Source of the DNA: Microstegium vimineum
Lineage: Eukaryota; Streptophyta; Magnoliopsida; Poales; Poaceae
Assembly (NCBI GenBank): GCA_022036555.1
Contig: CM039130.1
Span: forward strand, 19,060,570 to 19,124,569
Reading direction: 5' to 3'
DNA length: 64,000 nucleotides
In this document: in pieces, positions 23,803-35,544 of the stretch
Layout of the letters: each line of letters opens with the position of its first letter
How positions within the stretch are numbered: the first letter of the stretch is position 1
Made by a program: the position numbers and the translations under genes
The notes under the pieces: generated by a model
Told to the model about the DNA's origin: nothing
What the model saw: only the letters and a program-made list of their open reading frames with translations
Database searches by the model: none

Positions 23803-26800
23803 TGTCACACCCGGTTTTAAGAACAAAACCGAATACACACCATATGTGAGCCCAGGAAGTCAAATCTCACATATAGCCACAAATTAAGGAAGTATCAAAA
23901 GACAATACTTAAATACATAACATATAAGGTCAAAGGATAACCTCAACACAGCGAACAATGGAAAGACAACTCCGAACTTCAAGCGAAGGCTCCGACTTCA
24001 CAGGGACAACTGACTGGTTGAGCACAAGCCTAACTCCTTTAACTGTTGCTCTTTGCAATCTGATATGTTTGATAAGGCAAGGGTGAGCACTTAAAGTACT
24101 CAGCAAGAATAACATAGGGTTATGAAGCTCAAAAGGCTGACACTGGCTTACTGCGGTTGCTTTTAACTTGGTCAAGTTTTAACAACAATTAGCTTTAGTT
24201 ATGCTTAACCCAGTTGGTAACCACATGATCATTAATGAAACAATCTCATATATCATATCTCCAAACTTACCATCATAAGTTGTTCAACAACAGGAGTATC
24301 TAACACTGTGAGTTTTCCAGGCCGCTCGTGACCGTGAGCACGGCTATCATGATAGATTTACACTCTGCAGAGGTTATACACTTTACCCACAAGCCGTGTT
24401 GCCTATATGCCCGGGTTTGCAACTCCCAAAACACTTCCAAGGTGAGCGGGTAGGGAACACTATGAAGTCTTTCAAAAGTCTTCCCAACATGTTGACAGAC
24501 CCTACGGACCCAAGGGCAAGGGGTATGTAAAGCCCCTACTCGATGGTACCTTTCGAAGCGGTAACCACCCTAGGACATGCCCTACAACCAGCTCGGCAAT
24601 GGTGCCTTTCACGAACTGTCAACATGCTAGTACGAATCTTCATACTTGACTAAAGCCAGAGCCATTATAGCACTCATGGTTGCATTTGAGTCCCAGCTTT
24701 TGCCCTACAGTGGGGTCCTATTCCATGTTGCTATAAAAGTCAATTTTATCTCATTGTTGCATATATCATTAATCAATATTCGATTCAATATTCATCATGT
24801 AAAGCATAGCAGAGCTACCCATATGCATAGAAACCCATGGTGACAAGGTACAAGGTAACAAATCTATGATATAGATCTAATAGGAATCAAATTTAGACAC
24901 ATGCAATATGACTAAATGGATTAAGGTGAATGGGTAACAAGGATGATCCCATGTTATACTTGCCTTAAACTCTTAGATCCTTTCTTCACTTGATTTTCGA
25001 TCTTCTGATGACTTCTTCTTGATCTCCACGTAAATCTCATCGATTGGACAAGATCATAAACACCACACAAGAATCTGAACAATCATAGAAAGCATACAAT
25101 ATATCTACTTTAGAACAATACACCAATCAACGAAAAAGTTTTAAAAGAAATCTACGTATTGCTACGATCACGCAGACGCGAGAATCACGCTAATCGGATC
25201 TATAACGAAAAGAAACATCTACCGAAGATTATCTTTTATAAGAGAATTAGACTTCATTTATTTTATTTATATAAAAATCATATATTGGATACTTCAGAGA
25301 AATACCCAAATTAAATTAATTCACATTATATTTTCTTCGAAAAACAAGTTTAACTAATTATATTTTATTTAGGAAAAACCGATGTGAAAACCCTAATTGA
25401 TTTTAATTGGAAAACCATTTATTATAGATTAATCAAATATCATTTTATTTCAAAGAAGAAAACATGTTAAACACTTCTGCTAACAGATAGGTCTTATCGT
25501 TACTAAACCAACGCAACTAGAACGGAAAGAAACGGAATTAAAACGAATAAATGACGGAGGTTGCAAGATGGATGGCAATCATGTAATTAAGTCATCTTGT
25601 ACCTCTGTCTTTTCTTCCTGCTGCAGATCGTGAACACCATGATGGAGGCTTGCTGTACACAGGGAAGGGGGGCTCGGCTACAAGGCCTGCTGGATGGCTG
25701 GGAAGCGGCTCAGTGCCGGGCTGGGCTGCGGCCAGAGAGAGGCAGCCGTCAGCCGGCTTGAACAAGCCACGGTGCCAGGCACCGATGCTGCTGCAGGTGC
25801 ACACAAGTGCTGCATGGGCACGCATGTGCTGGACAGCAGCGTGCGTGTCCGACTGGGCTCCGGAGCGCAGGGTCGGGCTGGCATGGCAGCGCGGACGTGG
25901 ATAGATCCTGCCGGCTGTGCACGACCGAAGAACGAAGGACAGGTGCCATGGGGCTCCTCGCCCGCAAGTTCACCGGAAAAAGGAAAACGGAGGGAAACGG
26001 TCGGATTGGATGGAAGGGATACACTACGACGAAGAGAAAAACGAGACGAACCTTGTAGCACTAGAAAAGCTCGCCGGAGAGTTCGCCGGAGTTGACCGCC
26101 AATGATATAATAGGAAGAGAGAAAACTATAATTTACTACATGAGAGATTTCCCAAACTCGGAGCTCCTCTTGCGGTAGTTGTGGTGTGCTTTGGCAAGAA
26201 GCTGATAGATATATATAGGGAGAAAAACTCCCTACATGTTCATCAACTGGTGATATGGTACTAATTGATGGTGCACTTCCACATTTACTAATGGGCCAAT
26301 TAGACATAAAAGCCCATTAGTAAATAAATGCATGGACTTTTGAGATTTATTAGGATTATTGCACATGGGCTTTGAGGACCGGTGGGAAATTGAGATATTC
26401 ATTATATATTTTTGGAATAAATTATTTTCGTGAATAAAATAATTCCAGAAAAGTCTAGAACTAATATTTAAGTCACGAAAAATACTCCGAAGTCTCCAAA
26501 AATTCTGGGAAAAATTCTCGGAGACACTTTGGAATATTATGAACCCAAATAAAGTATTTGGAGCTCACGAAAAGATATTTTGGAGCATCTAAAAATTAGA
26601 TTAAGCTCATAGAAAAATGAGAAAAGGTTCTAAAAAAACCAGAAAAATTCCTCAGAAGATTTTAGAGATATTTTTATGAATGATGGACTCAAGAGAATGA
26701 TTTAGGGTCAAAATAAAAGAATTCTTGGGAAACTCCAAACAAGAGGATGGAGTTAGGGAACAATGAATTTGATGATAGAAAAGACGGAGACATGATGGAT

Positions 26801-27830
26801 AGAGGTAAACTTGTAAATTAGGTGGATCTAGTTTCGGAATAAAACAAAAGAGAAAATCGGATTTTAATCCCAGCCGTGGACTGCGGGTTAAATACTTAAG
26901 ATATCAAGGGCTCTTTAGCAAGATAACCAGCCGAAGGGGTATCTTGGATTAGGGATCGTTGGATCTAAGGCTAATGGCCCAGATTAGATGGAGGGAGAGG
27001 GAGATGGATTCCCCACCAGAGGAACAGTGGCCCGGCGGTGAACGCCATGGACGGGAGCTCTGCTCCACGCCGGCGCGGGCGGTTTGAGCCGGAATGGACT
27101 CGGGAAGGGTTCCAGGAGGTAGGTGAAGGAGATGTGAGTTCACCTATACCGATAGGGAGGAATGGAGGAGTACGGTGCGGGCCGGCGACGAGCAGAGGCG
27201 GGCGGAGTTGTTCCGCACGGTATGCCGAGCACCTGAGAGTAACGCAGAGGGATAAAGAAGGTTAGGCGAGTTCGGAAGAATGTCCCGAAGCTCGGTGATC
27301 TCCTTACGGTGGTGGCAAAGCACGGAGCGAGCTCGGCGGCGTGAGGAGGGGTAAGGCGCTGACAGCGCGGGACCATCGCGTCGGCGAGACAAGGAGAGTG
27401 AGCGGGGCAGGTCGACGCGCTGGGCCGCATAGGAAAAAGGGAAGGGGGAAATGCGCGCGGGCCGGGGCGAGGCAAAGCAGCCCATGTAGATGGAAGGGGA
27501 GAGGGAACCAGGCCGGCTGGGCTGGTTGGGCCAGAAGGTGAGGAAGAGAGGATTTGATCCTATTCCTTTTCTTTTTGTTTTCAAAGCTTTTCTTAAATCC
27601 TTTTTGAAAACCATTTTCTAAACCGTTTTGAAAAGCTTTGAGTTTTGCAAAACCAAGCATCACAAAAAGGATAATGTAGAGGCATGAATGCTCAAGCAAA
27701 GGTTGCTAAACCCTAGGTCAATTTTTAATTTGATGAAAATGTTTTTATTTTCCTGCATTTTCATGAGCACAAAATTCAAAATTAACCCAATTTCAATCTA
27801 TTTTAAAAATTCAAATTTTCGGGTGTTACA
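23803..27830. mobile_element. R5: solo LTR, 4028 bp, probably Tekay/Del-type gypsy
   Basis: Starts TGTCACACCCGG and ends CGGGTGTTACA, forming a 10-bp terminal inverted repeat with one mismatch, with a perfect 5-bp duplication outside. The ends occur only once each and no gag-pol is inside, so it is a solo LTR formed by recombination between two LTRs. Length and termini resemble Tekay-type chromoviral LTRs (inference). Probable orientation is minus: a TATATATA element near 26205-26216 followed leftward by a GC-rich leader. Open frames in the GC-rich parts (25590-26310, 26950-27700) show no protein family and overlap on both strands. Confidence 0.85.
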
Positions 27831-27835
27831 ACCAG
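27831..27835. repeat. Target-site duplication ACCAG, right copy (R5)
   Basis: Second copy of the 5-bp duplication made when the parent of R5 inserted into the R4 reverse transcriptase. Confidence 0.9.
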
Positions 27836-28321
27836 CAGATCGACAACGGGCATCGGATAACCATCCATCGGCGTAGCCTTATTGAGATTCCTGAAATCAA
27901 TGCAAACACATAGTTTTCCATTTTTCTTATACACAAGAACCACATTAGAAATCCATTCGGCATATCGGCATTGCCGAATAAATCCAGCTTGAATTAACTT
28001 TGTAATCTTAGCTTTAATGTCGGGTAAGATAATAGGGTTACATCAGCGTGCTGGTTGCTGATAAGGTTGGAAATTAGACTTAATAGGTAACCGATGTTCA
28101 ACTATTGATTGGTCCAAACCAGACATCTCTGTATAATCCCAAGGAAAATAATCTTTGTATTTCTTTAATAAATCACTCAACTGTTGTTTACATCGGGAAT
28201 CTAACTTAGCACTAATAAAAGTTGGCCTGGGCCTACTGCCATCGCCCATATCTATCTCTAGTAAATCATCGGCGGATGTGAACCCTCGTCCCAGTTTTCC
28301 ATCATCGGCGAATCGATCCAT
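27836..28321 (-). pseudogene. R4 pol: N-terminal reverse transcriptase, cut by R5
   Basis: The minus-strand frame reads MDRFADDGKLGRGFTSADDL, then DYFPWDYTEMSGLD and VEHRLPIKSNFQPYQQPAR, the usual start of Tat-type reverse transcriptases. A TGA follows at 28043-28045. Past it the frame continues with polymerase-like sequence to the R5 junction. The rest of the domain resumes at 23797. Confidence 0.85.
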
Positions 28322-29282
28322 TAAAACTCTTCTTCAGGACTGACTGCTTGGATCGGTGTAATGCGGTAATCGGCAACTTTGAAGAACTCCGTGTCCCAAG
28401 CTTCACCTGATACGCACCTGGTTTGCTCATAAGTTTTCGATTCTGCCGATGCAACAATTGACGGAGTTTCACTCCGGATGACTTCAATCTTGTCTCCAAC
28501 CCATTGCACGAGGCTTTGGTGCATTGTAGAAGGAATGCAGCAATTAGCATGGATCCAATCTCTTCCTAGGAGCAAGTTGTAGGTACCTTTGTCACTGATC
28601 ACGAAAAACATTTTCGGCAAAGTTTTACTGCCGATGTTTAATTCAACACATACGGCTCCCATAGCTGGCGACACATTGCCTTCAAAATCTTTAAGTTTTA
28701 TGTCCGTCTTGACTAAGTCTTGGTCACCTTTCCCAAGTTTCCTGAACATGACATATGGCATTGTATTGATTGATGCCCCACCATCCACCAGCATCTTCGT
28801 CATGGGCTGCCCATCTACTTTACCTTTGATGAACAGAGCTCTTAAGTGCTGCCTTTCATCATCGGTAGACTTCTCAAAGACAGCTGTCATTGGATCTAAC
28901 ACCAACTGTGCCATCTCAGCAGCTTCATCCTCAGCATCGACAGGTTCCATGAATTCCATCGGCAATATGACGACCATATTGATTTCTGCCGATGGATCCC
29001 TATCCTTGCGCTTTGGCCTCCACTGCTTGACTGGAGACCTTTGGGTTTGCGCTGAATCCTTCTTTTCTGAGTCCTTGTCAGACCTTTGGGGCACCATTGA
29101 GGAAGCTTAGTTTTCCAAACAGGCTGGTACTGTTTTTCACCGCTTGTATCGGCACCACACCTTATGTTTGGATCTCTAGAGAATATCTCCTCATCGGGTA
29201 CTCTTGCATTGGCCACCTCCTCAAGCTCCTCTTGACCAACACGCCTGCCAAGCCTGTCATGCGCGCTGAGCTTGCCCCCCAA
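28321..29282 (-). pseudogene. R4 protease region
   Basis: An aspartic protease with LVDGGASINTMP at about 28758-28795, and LLLGRDWIHANCCIPSTMHQ downstream (about 28560), both typical of Tat-type elements where DGG replaces DTG/DSG. It is preceded by QWCPKGLTRTQKRRIQR, a family-typical block at the Gag-protease boundary, read in the overlapping frame 29282-28896. The frame changes between the two parts. Confidence 0.8.
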
Positions 29283-32042
29283 CTGATCACGTGCTGACCG
29301 TTTTCCTCCGATCGGCCTGCTATAGTTTGATGCTCAATCGTCAAAACAAGGTTTCTTTTCTGACCGATCGGTAGGGTAGTACCCATTACATTCAGGGCAA
29401 TTATCAGCAGTGGGTAGTTTGATGCCTTCTTCCTAGCAATAAACAAAGAAGGGACACCTCCAATGATCTTTATGTCAAAGCCACTCTTGGTGCCTTTCTT
29501 CTTCCTGCCGCCGATATCGTTCCTCCTGCGATTGCGGATAATCTTGTTGTGGTCGCCTATGCGTGATCACGACGCCATAAGACCTCCCGGCGCTACTGCT
29601 ATCTTTGGCAACTCTCTTGCCTTTTCTATCATCGGCAAACTTCGTCCCAATTACTTCATGCGCAGCTATTTGATGTTCAGGGTCTACCGATGCGCTTTTC
29701 TGGGCAGCTTCCAATGTCAAGACCTTAGTCTTTCCACTGGTTTCCACCATGTTATTTGGAAACGGGTGCTGATTGATCTTCATCGGCTTCTGGGCTTTAG
29801 AATTTTCAAACTTAATTCGCCCATATTCGATTTCTGACTGCAACTGCTGCCTAAATACTTTGCAATCATTGGTACTGTGCGAAGTCGCATTGTGCCATAC
29901 CTGATCTTTCTGAGCTCTTCAGCCGATGGAATTACCTGGTTAGGCGCCAACTTGATCCGCCCTTCTTGAAGCAATAGGTCAAACATCCTATCGGCCTTGG
30001 TGATATCAAAGGAGAACCTCTCAGCTTCTTTTTGGCTGAACGGACAAGATACCGGCTTCGTATCTTTCACCCATTTAGTAGCGCCAATACTTAGTTCTTC
30101 GTCTGACTCAGAACCTTCTTCTTGTCCAATAAAGGACACCTTCTTGTTCCAAGTCTTCCTAGGCTCGAAAGGTTTAACGTCTTGATCGGCAATTCTCTGC
30201 ACAAGATGACTTAAACTTTCAAACTCCTGAGATGCATATTTATCTTTGATATGCGGCAACAATCCTTGGAAGGCCAAATCTGCCAATTGCCGATCATCAA
30301 GCACCAAGCTGTAGCACTTATTCTTCACATCTCACAGCCTTTGGACGGAGTTTTCTACCGATTCGTCATTACGCTGCCTCAGCTTAACCAAATCGGTAAT
30401 CTTCTTCTCATATACGCCGGCGAAGAAGTATTTATGAAACTGCCTCTCCAAATTGGCCCAAGTGATCACAGAGTTTGGAGGCAGTGAAATGAACCATGTG
30501 AATGTCGATCCAAACAATGATGACGAGAACAATCTCACCCTTAGATCATCTCGGCTAGCTGCTTCTCCACACTGGATAATGAAGCGGTTGATATGCTCCA
30601 TCGTGGATGTATCATCTTGGCCAGAAAACTTTGTGAAATTAGGCACCTTGTACCGATTTGGGAGAGGAATTAAGTATATGCCGGGGGATACGGCGTCCGA
30701 TAAGAATATGTATTAAACTTGGGTTTGATGCCGAATTGCTCTTTCATCACTTCGGCAATCTTATCGGCCCAATACGCATCCTGTTCTTGCCGACTCATTG
30801 GCTGATTGTTGACTGGTGGAGCCGGCTGATGCGCCCCTTCAGGTCTTGGTGGAAGATGATTCAGAGCAGTTGGCATGGGCGCAACACCAGTCATCTGGAC
30901 ATTATGCATCGGCTGACTCACCAATGGATAACTTTGTACACTCACTGGGTTATGTTGTGGCATCATACCCATCAGTTGTTGTACTAATGCTCCACTCTAA
31001 GTGTTTGCTGGGTCTCCATAATGATACATTAGCACGCCAGGCTGTTGAACCGGCGGCTGATTGGTTTATCCAGGATTATAAATCATCGGCATGTGACTTA
31101 CCGATGGCTGATAGCTAACTGGCGCCTGCTGCTCCTGTACCTTGGAGTAATCAACAAATTGGTTACCTTGATGTTCTAGTACTCCAGCTTGAGGATTTAC
31201 CACCATAGGTTGACTACCAGTTGCTATACTGTGTTGCATCGGCACAGAATTTACCGATGGTGGCATTAGAGGTACTTTAGGAATCACCACATGGAGATCT
31301 TCTGATGGCATTTGCATAGTTGGAGAAGACGTGGAGTAATGCATCATAGGGATCACCGGCTGTGATTGCATTGTCGACGCCACGGAGCCCTTCCAAGCTG
31401 AACTATCTCCTTGCACCAGACTGGAACCAGTAGATAGATTTGGAGGCATACCATATCCCCACCAGTTGGCGGGAGCTGGATGATTCTGGATAGCAGGTCC
31501 CGACATTGCCGATGCCAATGGATCTGTACTAAGCTTGGTGACGCTTTCAGGACTTGATCTTGGTGGTGTAGCCACATCGGCAGACGGATCCATAGGAGTG
31601 GAAGACGCCATTGGAGCTGCCGATGGGTTTATAGATGCCGATCCAGGTTGATGATACGCTGGACCAACATACTGAGGTGCATGTCCTTCTTTGAAAGATT
31701 GCATAACAACATTGTACACAGTATTGGACAGCACATTGGAGTGGTTGATTAACGCATGATTCAATGCAGAATTAACCATCTCTTGTAATTTACCAAGATT
31801 GGCATCGAATGTGACCTGCCGCGGCAACGGCGGATCTTGCTTCTGGATGGCTTCGCCGCTCCTGCTCAGGCTAAAGGACTTCAGATATAATTGCTTGTAC
31901 TCCTCCATAGCCCGCTCCATAGCCTGTTTTTGATCATCTTTCAGATCAGCCTCAGAGACTTCGATGACGTTGCTCGGATTGACGTCGGTATGATCACCCA
32001 TAGTAGATGTATAATTGGTCCCACCGAGCATGCCAAAAGAGG
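29283..32042 (-). pseudogene. R4 Gag with long Pro/Met/Ser-rich N-terminus
   Basis: From the 5' LTR edge the minus strand is open through about 350 residues rich in Pro, Ser, Met and Gln, with stops at 31066-31068 and near 31000. The retrotransposon gag domain follows at 30646-30332 (FTKFSGQDDTSTMEHINRF, ANLERQFHKYFFAGVYEKK). A TGA at 30332-30334, then LADLAFQGLLPHIKDKY and a frameshift near 29850 precede a degenerate zinc-knuckle area (about 29880-29800). The remaining tail is broken further. I see no clear primer-binding site next to the LTR. Confidence 0.8.
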
Positions 32043-32985
32043 TGTTGACACAAAAAGCGTTAGGATCTGCGAACACCTCAGGCTTATACCCGAATTTGAT
32101 GTCCAAATGTGTGTCAGTCGATTTGACCAGTTAATCTACAAGGACGATAACTAGAACAAGATCTGAATGAGACAACGGCGATGCGCCCGGATGTCGAGGC
32201 TCAAACTTGATCAGGATAACTAGAGTAGAGTAGAACGAGACGACAGCAATGCGCCCGGATGTCAAGGCTCAGGTTGCTCAAACGCGGAACTTGCAAGGGT
32301 TGACGGAGATCGAGGAGATGCAGCCCGTCGAGACTTGAAGAACTCGTAGGTAAACTAGATCTAATGCGATAAAAGTAGAATTGCTGGAAAAGTAAATAAG
32401 AATAATAGATTCGTTTGATATATGATTGTCTTAGCCGGCAGAGGGAGTTGTAGATAGATACGACTCAAACCTTCCTAAACAAAAACTCCTATTTTAAGGA
32501 AACAACTGACTCGCGCAGGAGCCGGACTCAAACAATAATAATATTTTCCTAAACAAACTCTTCTATTTTAAAGGAAATAAATGACTCGTGCAAGAGTCGG
32601 ACTCAAACTTCTATAACAATACTGGTATAAGATCACCAGTTCCTTATGTCTTCTCTTCGATGAAACTTTCCATCGACATATCCTTCCGATCCGCAACTTC
32701 CTTTTAGCGCCATCGGCAACTGTATGCTCACGTTAGTCATGTCATCCTGCACTCACCGGCAACATCTCCTTATCGGCAACATCCCTCAATCGGCAACATT
32801 TCACGCATCGATAACTTTCGTCAACCAACCTTCATCGGCAACATCCCTACATGCTTTATCATTAGCGCCCTAGTTTTATTCTCATCGGCAACCTTGTCCG
32901 ATGACCTTCCAATGCCGATAGAAAACGGCTACCGATCAGAGTGAGTCTTAACCCTTTTGACACACGCTGAAAAACGGTGTCAACA
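32043..32985 (-). repeat. R4 5' LTR, 943 bp, lacking the TATA segment
   Basis: Aligns along its whole length with 16503-17473. A 29-base segment is missing near 32430 and includes the TATAAATA found in the 3' LTR. As this is the LTR that would drive genomic RNA, the copy has probably lost its promoter. GGGTC follows at 32986-32990. Confidence 0.92.
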
Positions 32986-34038
32986 GGGTCGATACCCATT
33001 GTTGTTGTTGTTGTGGTTGTTGTTGATGAAGTTCACATCCTCCTTCGATGTCTCAGGGCAGTTGTTGCCCGAGTGATCATTTCCCCCGCACACCTCGCAC
33101 CATGGATCAGCTTCAATAGCTCATGCGGTGGCAGTGGGGTAGATGGCCTCTTGTTCCTTCTTGGAACCTTCTTCTATCTTCTTCATCATGAGGTCCATCT
33201 TGGTAGAGAGCATGTACACCTCATTGACAATGTGCATACCTCTCCTCTTCGGTTGGAGACGTTCCTCACCCCATCCTTGGTTGATCACCATCTTTTCGAT
33301 GAGGTCCTTGGCATTCCTCACTGTGTGTTGGAGGAATGCCCCTCCAGCGGCAGCATCAAGGTGACTACGGGCCATACTGGATAGCCCATGGTAGAATCCT
33401 TGAATCAAGAGCCAATCGTCTATCCCATGATGAGGATAGACACAAATGTACTCTTGGAGATGCTCCCATGCTTCGGGAATCATCTCATCAGACTATTGTT
33501 GGAAGCTCTAGATCTTTCCACGAAGGGCATTGGTTTTGCCTGTCGGTAAGAACTTCTTGAGGAATGCGTTGGCACACCTCTCCCATGTAGTGGCTTCTTC
33601 TTTGTGGGCGTAGAACCATTGCTTTGCCTTCCCCAATAACGAGAATGGGAAAAGGCGAATGGTGTCAGACGCCACTCCCTTGATGGTAAAGGTGCCACAT
33701 AACTCCATGAAGTGCTGGAGATGAGCGTTGGCATCCTCATGGGGCTTCCCACAAAATGGGTTAGCTTGCACCATGTGGATCAAGGCAGGCTTCAGCTCGA
33801 AGGTGGCATCCCCAAAGTTGACTTCAGGGCCCTGAGCTACGTGGGTAGCGGACGGGGCTGAGATGTCAAAGATCGCCTTCTAGGCCTTAGCTTCCTTGAG
33901 TGGTGGTGCAGAGCCTCCTTCCTTGAACGGATTTAGGGTCGAGATGATCCTCTGAGGGGGAACTTGACGACGTCTAGTCCTCCTCAATAGTTGCTCGGGA
34001 TCTTCTAGATAGTTTCCCGGCAGTTGGAAACCGCTCAT
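32986..34038 (-). pseudogene. R3 Gag, N-terminal part, cut by R4
   Basis: Starts at ATG 34038 (MSGFQLPGNYLEDPEQLLRR). The retrotransposon gag domain (about 33783-33430) has FPFSLLGKAKQWFYAHKEE and MIPEAWEHLQEYI, close to R1 Gag. A zinc knuckle CEVCGGNDHSGNNC lies at about 33059-33100, followed by an Asn-rich stretch that runs into the R4 insertion. Stops are TAG at 33880-33882, two near 33485-33505, and TGA near 33121. The frame is otherwise kept, and it continues at 16502. Confidence 0.85.
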
Positions 34039-34157
34039 ACACTGTGTGGCTTCAGAAGAAAGGAAGACATAGACAGGGGTAAGCCCCTATGACTAACTCA
34101 TAACTAAGTTAACGAGAATCTCTGGATTCAATCTAATTAAAATTTCGAAGCTATGTT

Positions 34158-34177
34158 TTCCCCGACAATGGCGCTGG
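34158..34177 (-). other. R3 primer-binding site (degenerate tRNA-Asp-like)
   Basis: Minus strand reads CCAGCGCCATTGTCGGGGAA, 7 bases inside the LTR end. It is the R1 site with a few changes, so the same primer tRNA is likely. Confidence 0.7.
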
Positions 34178-34184
34178 AAATTCT

Positions 34185-34952
34185 TGTTGGTATTTCTTAT
34201 GACTATTGGATAAATCCGCAAGCGCACAGATTATACCATTGTAGCACTTCACCTAGGATTATTCCAAGGTATCGTAATTTATATTTTCCCAAGGGAAAAC
34301 AGAGCTAGAAATGATAATTAGAGAGAGATCCTAGAGGGTACCACGACTTAGTACCAACTAGTATAGGGGGGTAAATCATATATGTGATAGGAAGGGTGAT
34401 GAATGAACAAACCAAAGTAAATGATAGCTTAGGATAACTAGTAAGTATAGCTAGGTGGGAGGACAACGAGAGATATAGAAACTCCTATGTAATTCACTTC
34501 TACTTTAGTGTACTTAGCCAACTAATTAGTATAAACACAAGTGGTGCCCCTGGTAGGTATCGGCCGACACCCTATAGGGGTTTGGGGCCCACCTCAGTCT
34601 TCCAGATGATGTCCCCACTTGTCATGTGTCTTGGTTGGTTCTTCTGAGTTGTTTGTCACATTGATTTCCTTGATGTGGGCCCATGGATCCATGTGAGGTG
34701 CATTTGAGCCTTGGGAGAAAGCACAAGTTGATCCAAGGGTTGATGATCACTTGGGAGTTCTTCTCCTGGATCATGGCCAGAGTGGAAGGGCTTGGTGGGC
34801 CCATGGTGGGTCGGCCGACCCACTATATGGGTCCCATTGGCCCATCTTGCTCCATTTCTTCTAATTCTACATCAAATACTTCATGGACATGTGGAACTTG
34901 TTATTTTATAAAATATGATCATGATGTGATTGTCTATCCTTGATCCTGAGGT
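34185..34952 (-). repeat. R3 5' LTR, truncated
   Basis: Begins at plus 34185 TGTTGGTATTTC, the LTR 3' end in the element's orientation, and shares the CCGCAAGCGCACAGAT block with the other Athila-like LTRs. TCGGCCGAC motifs lie at about 34559-34575 and 34808-34822. It stops at 34952 where R6 begins, so the LTR start is not present here. Confidence 0.75.
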
Positions 34953-35544
34953 TGTTGACACTATTTTGGATATATAAAAATATGTTATTCTTGGTGTCAA
35001 TAGATGCTTAATGTTTAGGTTGGTGAGGGTTGTGGGCATGTCTACAACTCTCTAGTGTAAGTTTAGGTTGTAAGAAAAGCAAAAATAAAAATGGGGGTTC
35101 AATCTCTATCTTACTGTCCTTTGCTGAAATCTGGAGCAGTTTGTCTTTCTCTGTTCATATCTCAGTGTATTTTTAACCAAATGCTATGGATTTTTTATGG
35201 TCAAAACTAGACTTCTTTATGTATCATAGGCAACTTGAACCACCTCAATATCAGTTACTGTTTGGAAAATATCGCTGTTAAAATTTGATGTATCTGCACA
35301 GTCAGGAATCTGGAACAGTTTTTCTTGTTGTCACTTTTCACCCCTTTTACATTCGAAATCTGAGAACAAGTGTTAAATAAAAGTTGTAGACAACTTCAAA
35401 AGCTTTCTAGAAATGTATGATAGACCTTCAGATGTTAAACATAGAGTAAACTATGATCATTTTACTGCACTGCTATTTACAAAATCATTAGTAAAGTTTA
35501 GAAATCTTGACTTTTTAAGTTGAACATGTGAAACTTATACATGT
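34953..35544 (+). repeat. R6: start of an unidentified LTR (TGTTGACAC), truncated
   Basis: Begins TGTTGACACTATTTTGG, much like the R9 LTR start TGTTGACACCATATTTTGG. It continues as A/T-rich sequence with no gene, and ends abruptly at the R7 boundary. Probably the 5' LTR start of a plus-strand gypsy element, but no second copy is in the window. Confidence 0.5.

Larger units (their letters stand above)
16503..32985 (-). mobile_element. R4: Tat-type gypsy element with antisense gene, split by solo LTR
   Basis: LTRs at 16503-17473 and 32043-32985, both starting TGTTGACAC and ending GTGTCAACA in this strand view. The 5-bp duplication GGGTC flanks both sides (16498-16502 and 32986-32990). Without R5 the element is about 12.45 kb. 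Order in its own orientation: 5' LTR, gag, protease, reverse transcriptase, RNase H, second RNase H, integrase, then an antisense plant-mobile-domain gene, polypurine tract and 3' LTR. The second RNase H and the long antisense region mark the Tat lineage. All genes carry stops or frameshifts. Confidence 0.92.

Noticed and set aside
25592..27699. Open frames of 60-209 codons inside the solo LTR R5
   Set aside because: Same argument: GC-rich LTR leader, overlapping frames on both strands, no family.
32022..32042. R4 primer-binding site next to the 5' LTR
   Set aside because: TTGGCATGCTCGG begins 7 bases inside the LTR edge, but I cannot match it with confidence to a tRNA 3' end, so no site is called.
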